Origin: Clostridia bacterium
Lineage (GTDB): Bacteria; Bacillota; Clostridia; Oscillospirales; Butyricicoccaceae
Direction of reading: 5' to 3'
NCBI GenBank assembly: GCA_017560175.1
Contig: JAFYOK010000279.1
Coordinates: 1 to 11,276, forward strand
Length of the DNA: 11,276 nt
The notes under the pieces were generated by a model. The model was not told where the DNA came from and ran no database searches. It was given only the letters and a program-made list of their open reading frames with translations. Below are positions 1-5,276 of this stretch, piece after piece (within the stretch, counting starts at the first letter, position 1; the number at the start of each line of letters is the position of its first letter). The translations under genes were made by a program, and so were the position numbers.

Positions 1-1
1 G

Positions 2-265
2 GTAGGCCATCTCAACGGTACACAGGCTGTGGAGAAAAATGACCTCATCATTGTCGAGGGCTCCTATTGTCAGAGCCCCGATGTGGATTTCGATTATGAC
101 CTGCGCATTTTTGTCGATATCGATCCCGACAGCCAGATCGAGCGCATTGCAAGGCGCAATCCCGATATGGTGGAAAACTTCCGTAATCGCTGGATCCCCA
201 TGGAGGAGCATTATTTCTCGGCTTTTGATATCAAAGCAAAGGCCGATGTAGTGGTAAGGACATAA
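2..265 (+). CDS. Uridine kinase-like P-loop kinase, C-terminal fragment
   Basis: The frame is open from the left edge to TAA at 263-265, so this is the C-terminal ~87 residues of a gene that starts outside the window; the GTG at 29 is an internal codon. The fragment carries LIIVEGSY (end of a beta strand plus a Walker-B-like acidic residue), then YDLRIFVDIDP, a lid-like RIARRNPD and the RWIPMEEHYF block. That order is typical of the uridine kinase/phosphoribulokinase-type P-loop family, whose members phosphorylate uridine or related small molecules with ATP in the cytosol. The Walker A loop must lie upstream and cannot be inspected, so substrate identity is uncertain. The gene converges on the HAD-GNAT gene with a shared terminator between them. 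Confidence 0.8.
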   Translation, partial: VGHLNGTQAVEKNDLIIVEGSYCQSPDVDFDYDLRIFVDIDPDSQIERIARRNPDMVENFRNRWIPMEEHYFSAFDIKAKADVVVRT

Positions 266-270
266 AAATC

Positions 271-307
271 ATGCCCCGTCAGAACTAACTGACGGGGCAT
301 TTCTTTA
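271..307. terminator. Bidirectional intrinsic terminator
   Basis: A perfect 12-bp stem (271-282 with 289-300, ATGCCCCGTCAG/CTGACGGGGCAT) closes a 6-nt loop. It is followed by TTTCTTTA on the plus strand and preceded by AAAAA (264-268), which gives a U tract on the minus strand. It sits between the convergent kinase fragment and HAD-GNAT gene and can serve both. The T tract overlaps the last codon of the HAD-GNAT gene. Confidence 0.9.
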
Positions 308-1465
308 ATATTCGATGGGCATCATGGGGCACTTCATGGGAGTGTTCTTGCTGGGCGGTACGATGAAGCCCAGCTTTTCATAAAGGGCCTTGGCCTGGGG
401 TGCGGCCTGCAGGTCTACATAGGAGAGGTCGAGGGTACGGGCATGAGCCATCAGCATTTCCATCAGACCTTCGGCAAAGCCCAGACGGCGGTAGTCGGGC
501 CATGTAAATACATTGAGGACGGTGGCCGAGCGACCGTTGGGATGCCAGCGGTTGGCCGGCTGCTCAATGACATGGAGCAGGGCACTGCATACGGGGGTAT
601 CGCCCATAAAGCCCATGTAGCCATAGATATTGGTATTGAGGTTGCGGTGAAGGAAATCGGTGCGCTGGGTACGGATGGAAGCGGCCTGTTCCTCTGTCAT
701 GGGGTATTTTTCTTTGAGAAAGTAGAGGGCCATATCACAGAGGGCTTCGATATCGCTCTCGACCGCCATGCGGTAGGTGACTTCCGGGCCGATGACCTTT
801 AAGAAATCACGCAGACGGGCAATTTCATGGTTACAGCCGATGGTATCGGTTTTGCCCTTGGGGTTGAACCAGCAGGTGGTCAGACCGTAGGCCTTGCCGC
901 CCTTCATATCGGAAGAAAGGCTGTCGCCCAGCAGGATGGTTTTGTCGATCTTATCACGGCCGATCTGTTCAAAAACGGCATCGAAATAACGGGGATCGGG
1001 CTTTTCGTAGCCGATGGCCTGGGAGGCAAAGACACCTTTGAAGAGGCCTTCCAGTCCTGCCGCCTTTATGCGCTGGGCTTGGGTATCCATAAAGCCGTTG
1101 GTAACAACATAGAGTTCGGTCTTCCGGGAGAGCAGACGGCAAAGCTCCAATGCGCCGGGGATAAGGACGGCACTTTTGGAAAGACCAAGACGGAAGTGGC
1201 TGTTGAGGTCGAGGGGGTCAACATCGGTCAGACCCAGTTCAGCCGAAAAATCTGCAAAGCGCTTATGGGAAAGCTGGTCACGGGTAATCTCCTTGCGCTC
1301 CAATGCCTTCCAGCAGGCTCCGTTGATCTCTTCAAAGCGAGCCACTTCGGCATCGGAGAGCGGATGGCCCAGTTCTTCATAGAGAGAACGGAGAGAATGG
1401 TCGGAAGCGGCGCCGAAATCCAGCAGGGTATCATCCAGATCGATCAGTACAACGGGATATTTCAT
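305..1465 (-). CDS. HAD-IA phosphatase (YjjG-like) fused to GNAT acetyltransferase
   Basis: A 386-residue two-domain protein. Residues 1 to about 225 form a HAD subfamily IA hydrolase: motif I is DLDDT with nucleophile D9 and acid/base D11, motif II is TNG at 122-124, the motif III lysine is K155 in YEKPDP, and motif IV is GDSLSSD with D181 and D186. The pattern is closest to YjjG/YfnB enzymes, which dephosphorylate (non-canonical) pyrimidine nucleotides. Residues ~229-386 form a GNAT domain with the acetyl-CoA loop around YRRLGFAEGL (325-334) and a C-terminal ALYEKLGF motif. The start at 1465 is chosen over the in-frame ATG at 1612 because AAAGGAG lies just upstream and DLDDT then sits at the usual N-terminal position; the longer form would read through the promoter. 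Both active sites look intact. Substrates of the GNAT half are unknown. Cytosolic; no signal peptide. Confidence 0.88.
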   Translation of the reverse strand: MKYPVVLIDLDDTLLDFGAASDHSLRSLYEELGHPLSDAEVARFEEINGACWKALERKEITRDQLSHKRFADFSAELGLTDVDPLDLNSHFRLGLSKSAVLIPGALELCRLLSRKTELYVVTNGFMDTQAQRIKAAGLEGLFKGVFASQAIGYEKPDPRYFDAVFEQIGRDKIDKTILLGDSLSSDMKGGKAYGLTTCWFNPKGKTDTIGCNHEIARLRDFLKVIGPEVTYRMAVESDIEALCDMALYFLKEKYPMTEEQAASIRTQRTDFLHRNLNTNIYGYMGFMGDTPVCSALLHVIEQPANRWHPNGRSATVLNVFTWPDYRRLGFAEGLMEMLMAHARTLDLSYVDLQAAPQAKALYEKLGFIVPPSKNTPMKCPMMPIEY

Positions 1466-1493
1466 AGGATACACTCCTTTTTCAGCATTGTAG

Positions 1494-1516
1494 GGGCCGA
1501 TGCCCTTCAGCGGCCC
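1494..1516 (-). other. Inverted repeat in 5' leader of HAD-GNAT gene
   Basis: GGGCCG (1494-1499) and CGGCCC (1511-1516) are perfect 6-bp complementary arms around an 11-nt loop, in the untranslated leader of the HAD-GNAT mRNA. On the minus strand the inner GGGC of the loop could instead pair with part of the downstream GC-rich arm, so two exclusive folds are conceivable. There is no U tract, so it is not a terminator, and no known riboswitch motif is recognised. Confidence 0.4.
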
Positions 1517-1529
1517 GTCGAATAAGATT

Positions 1530-1558
1530 ATTATACGGTATCCTGCTTCGGAGGGCAA
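1530..1558 (-). promoter_or_regulatory. Sigma-A promoter for HAD-GNAT gene
   Basis: Read on the minus strand: -35 TTGCCC (1558-1553), a 17-bp spacer, then a consensus -10 TATAAT (1535-1530). The start would be near 1523, giving a leader of roughly 58 nt that contains the ribosome binding site AAAGGAG. Confidence 0.7.
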
Positions 1559-1569
1559 GTCTGCTTGCC
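1554..1569. promoter_or_regulatory. 16-bp palindrome overlapping both divergent -35 elements
   Basis: GGCAAG-TCTG-CTTGCC is a perfect 6-bp inverted repeat with a 4-nt spacer. Its left arm lies in the -35 of the minus-strand HAD-GNAT promoter and its right arm in the -35 of the plus-strand pcp promoter. It could be a shared operator, or simply the by-product of two TTGCC-type -35 hexamers placed back to back. Confidence 0.45.
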
Positions 1570-1593
1570 TTTTGTATGTACTTATAGTACAAT
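1565..1593 (+). promoter_or_regulatory. Sigma-A promoter for pcp
   Basis: -35 TTGCCT (1565-1570), a 17-bp spacer and -10 TACAAT (1588-1593), with a predicted start near 1600. A second TATAAT occurs at 1599-1604 but has no -35 at good spacing. The predicted start leaves about 33 nt before the chosen pcp start codon. Confidence 0.6.
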
Positions 1594-1632
1594 ACATATA
1601 TAATTTATTCAATGAAAGTGGTGTATTTTCCT

Positions 1633-2244
1633 ATGAAAATCCTCGTTACCGGTTTTGATCCCTTTGGCGGCGAGACCGTCAATCCTTCCTGGATGGCTGT
1701 CGAGAAGCTGACCGATACCGTTCCCGGCGCAGAGATCATCAAGAGAAGTCTGCCTGTTGTATGGTTCAAGGCCCTGGATATCCTGGGCGGTTATATTGAA
1801 GAGATCCGTCCCGATGTCGTCGTCATGTGCGGCCAGGCCGGCGGCGCCGACTCCATGCGCATCGAGCGCGTTGGCATCAACCTCTGCGAAGCCAAGATCG
1901 CTGACAACGAAGGCCTCCACCTGGTGGGTGATCCCATCCTCAAGGACGGCCCCAACGCCTATTTCTCCAATTTCCCCTACCGCGCGATGTTTGCAGCTGT
2001 TGAGGAAGCAGGCATTGCCGTCAAGCATTCCTTCTCGGCAGGCGCATATCTGTGCAATCACGTTCTCTACGGTGCCCTCCATCTGGCAGAAACCAAGTAT
2101 CCCGGCATGAAGGCCGGCTTCATCCATGTTCCCTATCTGCCCGAGCAGACCGAGGCCAAGCCCGAAGGCACACCCTCCATGCCTCTGGAGACCATTGCCA
2201 AGGCCATCCAGATCATGGTCGAGACCATCGCAAAAGAAGCATAA
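1633..2244 (+). CDS. pcp: Pyroglutamyl-peptidase I
   Basis: A 203-residue cytosolic cysteine peptidase of family C15 that removes N-terminal pyroglutamate from peptides. The N-terminus MKILVTGFDPFGG is the family signature. The catalytic triad is visible as E78 (in MRIERVGIN), C141 (in AYLCNHVLYG) and H165 (in GFIHVPYLP), with the spacing of characterised enzymes. Length matches the usual ~200-215 residues. I chose ATG 1633 rather than the in-frame ATG at 1612 because the protein then begins exactly at the conserved strand and a weak AGTGGTG ribosome site lies about 9 nt upstream; starting at 1612 would add seven non-conserved residues and leave almost no leader. The next gene starts 4 nt after its stop, suggesting an operon. 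Confidence 0.93.
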   Translation: MKILVTGFDPFGGETVNPSWMAVEKLTDTVPGAEIIKRSLPVVWFKALDILGGYIEEIRPDVVVMCGQAGGADSMRIERVGINLCEAKIADNEGLHLVGDPILKDGPNAYFSNFPYRAMFAAVEEAGIAVKHSFSAGAYLCNHVLYGALHLAETKYPGMKAGFIHVPYLPEQTEAKPEGTPSMPLETIAKAIQIMVETIAKEA

Positions 2245-2248
2245 GATT

Positions 2249-2458
2249 ATGGAGAAGTTCATGCAAATCATGGGCAGCATATTCGCATGGATACCATGGG
2301 CTGCAGTTGCTATAGCGGCCATGTCTCTTGGTGTATATGGCATTGTGCTCATGGGTGTCTTTGCTGTTGTTGTCATCGTTCGGCAGCTGAATACGATCAC
2401 CAATCTTTTGCAGGAGCAGAATGAACTGCTGCGGCAGAAAAACGAAAAACAGGAATAA
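2249..2458 (+). CDS. Small membrane protein with C-terminal coiled coil
   Basis: A 69-residue protein of unrecognised family. Residues ~12-44 are strongly hydrophobic (one long or two short membrane segments, rich in A, V, I, M). Residues ~46-66 (RQLNTITNLLQEQNELLRQK) form a leucine-zipper-like amphipathic helix, probably cytoplasmic. The charged tail ends KNEKQE. The ATG is 4 nt after the pcp stop, so translation is likely coupled; an alternative start at 2261 (65 residues) has a better GGAG at 2251-2254. It precedes the operon terminator. A scaffold or anchor role is possible, but no function can be assigned. Confidence 0.65.
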   Translation: MEKFMQIMGSIFAWIPWAAVAIAAMSLGVYGIVLMGVFAVVVIVRQLNTITNLLQEQNELLRQKNEKQE

Positions 2459-2461
2459 CCT

Positions 2462-2501
2462 TATCCCCGGTGGAATAGACATCCATCGGGGATATTTTTT
2501 T
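2462..2501 (+). terminator. Intrinsic terminator of the pcp operon
   Basis: A 13-bp stem (2462-2474 with 2482-2494), perfect apart from one G-U pair, with a 7-nt loop, is followed directly by seven T (2495-2501). It starts three bases after the stop codon of the 69-residue gene. Confidence 0.93.
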
Positions 2502-2545
2502 GCCCGTATTCCCTCTGCCATTTCCCGATGAATTATGATGGGTCA

Positions 2546-2578
2546 CTTCCTTAAAATGGTAAATATTACCGGAAGGAG
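2546..2578 (+). promoter_or_regulatory. Possible RBS-masking stem upstream of spoIIE
   Basis: CTTCC (2546-2550) can pair with GGAAG (2571-2575), which is the 5' part of the spoIIE Shine-Dalgarno GGAAGGAG. Directly inside it GGTAA (2558-2562) pairs with TTACC (2566-2570). The two helices would stack with a 7-nt bulge, TTAAAAT. The inner dyad could alternatively be a DNA operator. I could not assign a clear promoter here: TAAAAT at 2552-2557 and TATGAT at 2534-2539 lack a good -35, and no TGTCGAA Spo0A box is visible in 2502-2586. Confidence 0.35.
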
Positions 2579-2586
2579 TTGGGACT

Positions 2587-4842
2587 ATGCAGGTAAAGGA
2601 AAAGAAAGCACCAAAACTGCGGAATATTCTGCAGAAGAGTTTACATACATGGAGTGGCATCGGCCATTTTCTTGCGGCCTTTCTGTTGGCTGATGCCTGT
2701 CTGCTGGAAAGCATCCGTCCCTTCGGCCTGTGTTATGGTCTGACGTTGGAGGAGAAAGACAGGCTGTGGGGATGCAGCGGCGCCTTTCTGGGCAGCCTGA
2801 TGATCGCCGGGCCCCGGGGCGGTGCGATTTATGGTGCGGCGGCGATTGTAGCATTGACGGCCGATACCGTTCTGCTGCGAGAAAGCCGTGCTCGGGAGAT
2901 CTTTCTGCCCCTGCTGCTGGCCGGTGTGATCGCCCTTATCAAACTGCCGTTTGCCTTGATGGAGGGATTGGGGTCTGTCGGGCTGCTGATGGTGGAAGTG
3001 CTGCTGACAGCTATGGCCAGCTATTGTCTGCTGCTGCCCAAAGAGGGTGCGCAGGGCAGTATTCGGCGTGGGGTACTATCGGTGATGGCCATCGTCGCTA
3101 TGGCCGACCTGCGGATCCTGGAGCTGATCTCGCCATCCTGTGCCGCTGCCTTATTGCTGACGGCATTGCTTTCTTATGGCAGTCTGCCCAAAGAGGGGGA
3201 ACGGCAAATCGACCTGACGGGGGCGGCCTTTGGCCTGGTCATCGGTGCCTTTCTCGATATGGCCTGTGACGGCGCGCCCTTTTATGCCGCTGTTTTTGGG
3301 CTTTCGGCAGTTCTGACCTGTTGTTTGCCTGCAAGAAGCCGCATCGCCTTTTCCATTACATTTCTTCTGACCGGACTGAGTGCGCTTCTATGGAGTTTTG
3401 GAGACGGGCGCGCTATGGGATGTGTTTACGATCTGTTCATTGCTGTGTCGCTGTTTCTGCTGCTGCCCGAAGAATGGGTGGCAGCGGTGGTCTGGCAGCG
3501 CAGCCGAACCGATGGATATGCTTCGGCACAGACAGCTGAAGGTACAGCACTGCGTCTGCATGGGCTGGGAGAGGCCATTGCCGCGTTGACCGACAGCGTA
3601 TGGGAGCCGGAGGAGGGAGAAGAGGGTTTGGGCACCATCTTCGACCATGTGGCTGCCGAGCTTTGCCGCACCTGTCGCAGAGCAGGGATCTGTTGGATGG
3701 AAGAGTATCAATCGACGGTGGGTGCCTTCAATGATCTGCTTCCCGGGCTGCGCAGAAAAGGGCATATCGCTCCGGAGGAGTTGGGCGGCGGCCTGAGGGG
3801 ATGCACCGATCCCAACGGACTGTGTGCCGCCATCAATCGGGAATATATGTCATGGCTGCGGCGAAGAGCTGAACGACGGGAACGGAAGCTGCACAGAGAT
3901 CTGCTTCGTGCCCAGTATGCCGGCCTGGGTGCTGCCGTGGACAGCGTGGCGGCGGCTGTACGGGAAGAATATGTGCATAAACCCATGGCCGAGCGGCAGG
4001 TGGCCGGGATTCTTTCGGCCTATCGAAAAGGCCTGCACACCGAAGTATGGCGCGGCGGCGGACGGCTGCATATTTCCATCGGCCCTTTTATGCCCGATAC
4101 CCAATGGCCCGAAGAGGAGGCCTTTCTGCGGTCGGCAGAAGGAGCTTTGGGTTGTCGTTTTCTGCCTGCCGAACGGGTCTGCGGCAAGACAGGGGAGCAG
4201 TATCTCTATAAGGAAAAGGAGCATCTGGCCGTCACGCTCAGCGCGGCTGTGCGGCGTAAAAAAGGAGAAGAGGTCTGCGGCGATTCCTATATCTTTTTCC
4301 ATACCGAGGATGGACGTGCCATTATCCTGCTGTCGGATGGTATGGGAACAGGCCGTGAGGCTTCCCGTCTGTCCCGTAATACGGTGGAACTGGTCGCAGC
4401 CTTTGTGCGGTCGGGATGTTCGCTGACCGAAAGCGCCTGTGCGGTCATTCCGTTTCTGCAAGGGCGCTGGTCTGCCGGGTTTGCCACCCTTGACCTGTTG
4501 GAGATCGATCTCTTTTCCGGTGCAGCAAAGCTGATCAAATGCGGTGCGGCCGACAGCTTTCTGGTGGAAGGGGGCATGGTGCGGTCATTGTCGATGGTCT
4601 CTCTGCCGCCGGGTGCCGATCCCGAGGGGGGAGAAGGACCCAAAGGTATCGATTTTCTGCTTCGGCCCGGCTGCCGTATGATCATGGCCAGCGACGGTGC
4701 CGAACTGACCGACCCTGACCTGCTGTGCAGAAGCGGCCTGACGGCAGGCGAACTGGCTGCTGCCTGCGGTCGGGATGGTCGGGATGACCTGACCATACTG
4801 GTATTGAGCATCTGTGAGGCAGATTGCAAGGAAGAAGGATAA
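2587..4842 (+). CDS. spoIIE: Stage II sporulation protein E, PP2C-type phosphatase
   Basis: A 751-residue protein. SpoIIE dephosphorylates the anti-anti-sigma factor SpoIIAA, which frees sigma-F in the forespore, and takes part in polar division with FtsZ. The first ~300 residues hold about ten hydrophobic segments. The central region (~305-545) includes the CRTCRRAGICW cysteine motif (360-370), a pattern typical of SpoIIE, and basic helices at 420-440. The C-terminal PP2C domain (~547-745) has the metal-binding aspartates in GDS (D566), LSDGMGTG (D584), ASDG (D703) and GRDDLT (D733/D734), all apparently intact. It is shorter than the ~827 residues in Bacillus subtilis, mainly in loops and termini. 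ATG 2587 follows GGAAGGAG with 8 nt spacing. It is followed after 15 nt by a small tail-anchored gene with no terminator between. Confidence 0.95.
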   Translation: MQVKEKKAPKLRNILQKSLHTWSGIGHFLAAFLLADACLLESIRPFGLCYGLTLEEKDRLWGCSGAFLGSLMIAGPRGGAIYGAAAIVALTADTVLLRESRAREIFLPLLLAGVIALIKLPFALMEGLGSVGLLMVEVLLTAMASYCLLLPKEGAQGSIRRGVLSVMAIVAMADLRILELISPSCAAALLLTALLSYGSLPKEGERQIDLTGAAFGLVIGAFLDMACDGAPFYAAVFGLSAVLTCCLPARSRIAFSITFLLTGLSALLWSFGDGRAMGCVYDLFIAVSLFLLLPEEWVAAVVWQRSRTDGYASAQTAEGTALRLHGLGEAIAALTDSVWEPEEGEEGLGTIFDHVAAELCRTCRRAGICWMEEYQSTVGAFNDLLPGLRRKGHIAPEELGGGLRGCTDPNGLCAAINREYMSWLRRRAERRERKLHRDLLRAQYAGLGAAVDSVAAAVREEYVHKPMAERQVAGILSAYRKGLHTEVWRGGGRLHISIGPFMPDTQWPEEEAFLRSAEGALGCRFLPAERVCGKTGEQYLYKEKEHLAVTLSAAVRRKKGEEVCGDSYIFFHTEDGRAIILLSDGMGTGREASRLSRNTVELVAAFVRSGCSLTESACAVIPFLQGRWSAGFATLDLLEIDLFSGAAKLIKCGAADSFLVEGGMVRSLSMVSLPPGADPEGGEGPKGIDFLLRPGCRMIMASDGAELTDPDLLCRSGLTAGELAAACGRDGRDDLTILVLSICEADCKEEG

Positions 4843-4857
4843 AAGGAGGTGTATGTG

Positions 4858-5124
4858 ATGGTCAAAGGAACAACGAAACAGGCAGTCATTCTTCAGCCGG
4901 GGGATAAGAGCGGCTTTGAGCAGGCGATCTTTATTCTTGCACCCGGTCATGGAGGGGAAAAGCTGGAATCCCCCGAAGATCTTCTGCGGCTGGCTGACAG
5001 CATTGCGGAAAAATATACGGTGGATACGTTGCGGCCCATGAGAAAATACAGATTGCTGCCCTGCCTGCTCAGCTTCCTGCTGGGTGGGCTGGTGACGGGC
5101 AGTATCCTGCTTTTCCTGCTGTAA
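4858..5124 (+). CDS. Small tail-anchored membrane protein downstream of spoIIE
   Basis: An 88-residue protein of unrecognised family. A soluble N-terminal part (1-~60), with a predicted short strand AVILQP and a helix-forming EDLLRLADSIAEKY (40-53), is followed by a basic MRKYR and one hydrophobic segment from ~66 to the very last residue. That gives a tail-anchored topology with the N-terminal part in the cytoplasm. ATG 4858 is chosen because AGGAGG (4844-4849) lies 8 nt upstream; the GTG at 4849 overlaps that site and can be excluded. It starts 15 nt after the spoIIE stop and is probably co-transcribed with it. A role in sporulation or at the septum is inferred from position only. Confidence 0.75.
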   Translation: MVKGTTKQAVILQPGDKSGFEQAIFILAPGHGGEKLESPEDLLRLADSIAEKYTVDTLRPMRKYRLLPCLLSFLLGGLVTGSILLFLL

Positions 5125-5175
5125 ATATCGGCTTGCAGCCCGCTTTCTGCAGTATATGTTTAAGGAGGGAAAAGA

Positions 5176-5204
5176 TTGACAAAAGACCTTCTTTATAGTA
5201 TGAT
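5176..5204 (+). promoter_or_regulatory. Near-consensus sigma-A promoter of the M23 gene
   Basis: A perfect -35 TTGACA (5176-5181), a 17-bp spacer and -10 TATGAT (5199-5204; five of six). The predicted start is near 5211, giving a leader of about 65 nt. It is the best promoter in the window. Such strength is consistent with a gene held down by an additional regulator. Confidence 0.85.
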
Positions 5205-5262
5205 TGTAACAGATTGTTACCGCTTTGTAATGTTTGTTACTATTGATGACAAACTCGAGTAA
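5176..5262 (+). CDS. Possible 28-codon ORF (TTG start) before the M23 gene
   Basis: A consensus AGGAGG (5163-5168) lies 7 nt before TTG 5176, which opens 28 sense codons ending at TAA 5260-5262, 14 nt before the M23 start. The peptide would begin MTKDLLYSMIV and end TIDDKLE; it resembles no family I know. The TTG is also the first three bases of the TTGACA -35 of the M23 promoter, so it could be translated only from mRNA that starts further upstream, for instance readthrough from spoIIE. The ATG at 5200 is in the same frame. It may be a leader peptide, or chance. Confidence 0.3.
   Translation: MTKDLLYSMIVTDCYRFVMFVTIDDKLE
5205..5240 (+). promoter_or_regulatory. Four TGTWAH boxes (WalR/YycF-like) at the promoter
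   Basis: TGTAAC (5205-5210), TGTTAC (5215-5220), TGTAAT (5226-5231) and TGTTAC (5235-5240) recur at 9-11 bp, about one helical turn. Boxes 2 and 3 are separated by exactly 5 bp and match the Bacillus WalR/YycF consensus TGTWAH-N5-TGTWAH. Boxes 1 and 2 also read as a dyad GTAAC-N5-GTTAC. They run from the edge of the -10 to about +30, a position that would favour repression. Binding is inference. Confidence 0.5.
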
Positions 5263-5276
5263 GTAAGAAGGTTTTT

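Noticed and set aside
1554..1564. 11-bp sequence GGCAAGTCTGC also present at 11254-11264
   Set aside because: An 11-mer repeated once in 11 kb is expected by chance. In one place it sits at a -35, in the other in a promoter spacer, so there is no shared position.
1466..1612. 49-residue N-terminal extension of the HAD-GNAT protein
   Set aside because: It would be translated from the promoter region, and a good AAAGGAG precedes the internal ATG at 1465, which gives the normal HAD N-terminus.
2502..2586. Possible Spo0A or sigma-H control of spoIIE
   Set aside because: There is a GAATT at 2530-2534 but no matching AGGA-type -35 at the right distance, and no TGTCGAA box, so I could not support either call.
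5125..5160. Possible terminator after the 88-residue gene
   Set aside because: Only a weak TGCAG/CTGCA pairing with no T tract; not enough to call.
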